Shown in pieces: positions 63,098-64,000 of a stretch of 64,000 nucleotides of DNA. This stretch comes from CAWKAV01 sp963847735. GTDB taxonomy: Bacteria; Desulfobacterota; Desulfuromonadia; Desulfuromonadales; BM103. The notes beneath the pieces are model-generated. The model saw nothing but the letters and a program-made list of their open reading frames with translations. It had not been told where the DNA came from and ran no database searches. The number at the start of each line of letters is the position of its first letter. Position 1 is the stretch's first letter. The stretch lies in NCBI GenBank assembly GCA_963847735.1, contig CAWKAV010000016.1, positions 372,001 to 436,000 of the forward strand, read 5' to 3'. Both the position numbers and the translations under genes were made by a program.

Positions 63098-63715
63098 CTA
63101 CTTCTGTTGTGCCTTGTTGATAACTTTGTAAATTGCTTGAGCCAGCAGGCGGTAACCGTTGGCATTGGGATGGATGGTGTCGCTTTTCATGCTGTTGTCA
63201 CCCAGCAAATCGACAAGAATGTCTCCTTCAAAAGGGATGGCGTATTCTTCGGCGATCGCGCCGTAAAACTTCGGGATAGCAAGGCCAAAGCCAAGCTTTG
63301 GTACGCCAACCAGTACGACATCCGCCCCGCGCGCCCGTATCAATTCGATCATAGATTTAAGATTACGTTTGGTTGCTTCCAGGTCAAGCCGGCGCAAAAA
63401 ATCATTGCCACCGTGACAGAGGATGACCAACGCCGGATTGTACCTGTCGAGAATCTCGGGAAGGCGTTGCAGGCCGGCGGCTGAAACCTCACCGGCAACA
63501 CCTGAGTTTATGACCGGTTTGCCAAGCAGCCCGGCCAGGATATCGGGGTAGGATTGTCCCGCAGGGGCTCCGGTGCCGTGCGTGAGGCTGTCGCCGAAGG
63601 CCAGCACCGCGGCTTCCTGCCCGAGCGGGGCGATATGCGGTCCGGAGTCGCACCCGGACAACAACATGACAAAAACAAAAAAGAGAGTGAAAACATTGAA
63701 AGTTCTTCGGAGCAC
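63098..63715 (-). CDS. GDSL/SGNH-family lipoprotein esterase (TesA-like)
   Basis: 205 residues: lipobox LLSGC (Cys22) and an SGNH hydrolase. Block I is FGDSLTHG with nucleophile Ser43, the block II Gly is in GVAGEVSAAG, block III is GGND (near 106) and block V DTIHPNANGY carries the catalytic Asp-x-x-His. TesA-like arylesterase, thioesterase or lysophospholipase activity is likely, at the envelope. Upstream of ygiQ on the minus strand. Confidence 0.92.
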   Translation of the reverse strand: MLRRTFNVFTLFFVFVMLLSGCDSGPHIAPLGQEAAVLAFGDSLTHGTGAPAGQSYPDILAGLLGKPVINSGVAGEVSAAGLQRLPEILDRYNPALVILCHGGNDFLRRLDLEATKRNLKSMIELIRARGADVVLVGVPKLGFGLAIPKFYGAIAEEYAIPFEGDILVDLLGDNSMKSDTIHPNANGYRLLAQAIYKVINKAQQK

Positions 63716-63842
63716 GAGGGCCTCGCGTCAAAATAGTAAAACAGATCAATTCGATCCCATCATGACATAGATGCCGTTCTTAAAGGAATCCTCCTGTTGG
63801 AATCCTGGCTTCTGTGCCGATCTGCATGAGGCGGTGTTCTGT

Positions 63843-64000
63843 TCAGGGTCTCTGATTGCCAACTCTCATCCACACCGCCCGGTTTTTCCAGAGCGCATCG
63901 CTTGAATAAATTCCCAGACCAACCCAGATCAACAGGAAACTGACCAGGTGTCCCCGCGAGAAGGGCTCATTGTAAAGCCCGACCGCCAGCATAAAGTGCA
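63843..64000 (-). CDS. rarD: RarD-type EamA transporter, C-terminal end only
   Basis: A 52-codon fragment running off the right window edge on the minus strand. It reads FMLAVGLYNEPFSRG, HLVSFLLIWVGLGIYSSDAL and ends VGNQRP, which matches the last transmembrane helix and end of RarD (chloramphenicol-sensitivity protein family). The stop is at 63843. The gene body lies outside the window. Confidence 0.75.
   Translation of the reverse strand, partial: HFMLAVGLYNEPFSRGHLVSFLLIWVGLGIYSSDALWKNRAVWMRVGNQRP

Overview
The window is a gene-dense bacterial chromosome segment of moderately high GC with almost no mobile DNA. It most resembles the Desulfuromonadales/Geobacter group. The evidence is the hslV-hslU-argB-argD-argF-argG-argH run, lysine synthesis through LL-diaminopimelate aminotransferase (dapL), a multihaem c-type cytochrome with about 15 haem sites, several sigma-54 response regulators paired with sensor kinases, and a ThiS-like/ThiF fusion in a riboswitch-controlled thi operon. 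No rRNA, tRNA, CRISPR array, insertion sequence or integrase was seen.

Layout. 1-5.2 kb: 3' part of alaS, a REC-histidine kinase hybrid and the HslVU protease. 5.2-16.5 kb: arginine genes (argB, D, F, G, H) interspersed with a zinc-ribbon/RDD membrane protein and a Nudix hydrolase, then a fibronectin-III-like lipoprotein and dapA-dapB-dapL; lysA is absent. 16.5-24.3 kb: FAH-family enzyme, rhomboid protease, radical SAM protein, cold-shock protein with a structured leader, HD-GYP regulator, VOC protein and SLC13 permease. 24.3-28.2 kb: thiF-S-G-H-E behind a TPP riboswitch (minus strand). 28.4-38.1 kb: a two-Cache sensor kinase with its NtrC-type regulator, an orphan acyl-CoA dehydrogenase, a THUMP RNA methyltransferase and an AI-2E permease/cNMP-binding pair. 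38.2-40.0 kb: uvrC, heavily frameshifted. 40.2-47.3 kb: a tightly overlapping cell-envelope operon behind a good sigma-54 promoter. It encodes a lipoprotein, a lipoprotein L,D-transpeptidase, a second L,D-transpeptidase, a catalytically degenerate transpeptidase homologue, a sensor kinase and an NtrC-type activator; a Pal/OmpA lipoprotein lies downstream. 47.5-51.7 kb: cytochrome-TPR-thioredoxin-fold cluster and an OB-fold lipoprotein. 51.8-64 kb: malQ, prfC, asnS, an EamA transporter, proC, a pabB-pabC fusion, yceH, ygiQ, a GDSL esterase and the 3' end of rarD.

The most novel-looking unit is the 40.2-46.3 kb operon. The last gene encodes a sigma-54 activator, the first has a sigma-54 promoter, and the genes between encode peptidoglycan cross-linking enzymes plus a dead paralogue. 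This suggests a self-regulated envelope-remodelling circuit.

Caution on sequence quality. alaS, the REC-kinase, uvrC, the cytochrome and asnS all carry small apparent indels that break otherwise conserved frames. alaS and asnS are expected to be essential, so consensus errors in this sequence are likelier than gene decay. Many intergenic gaps also hold degenerate short-period repeat patches of unknown function.
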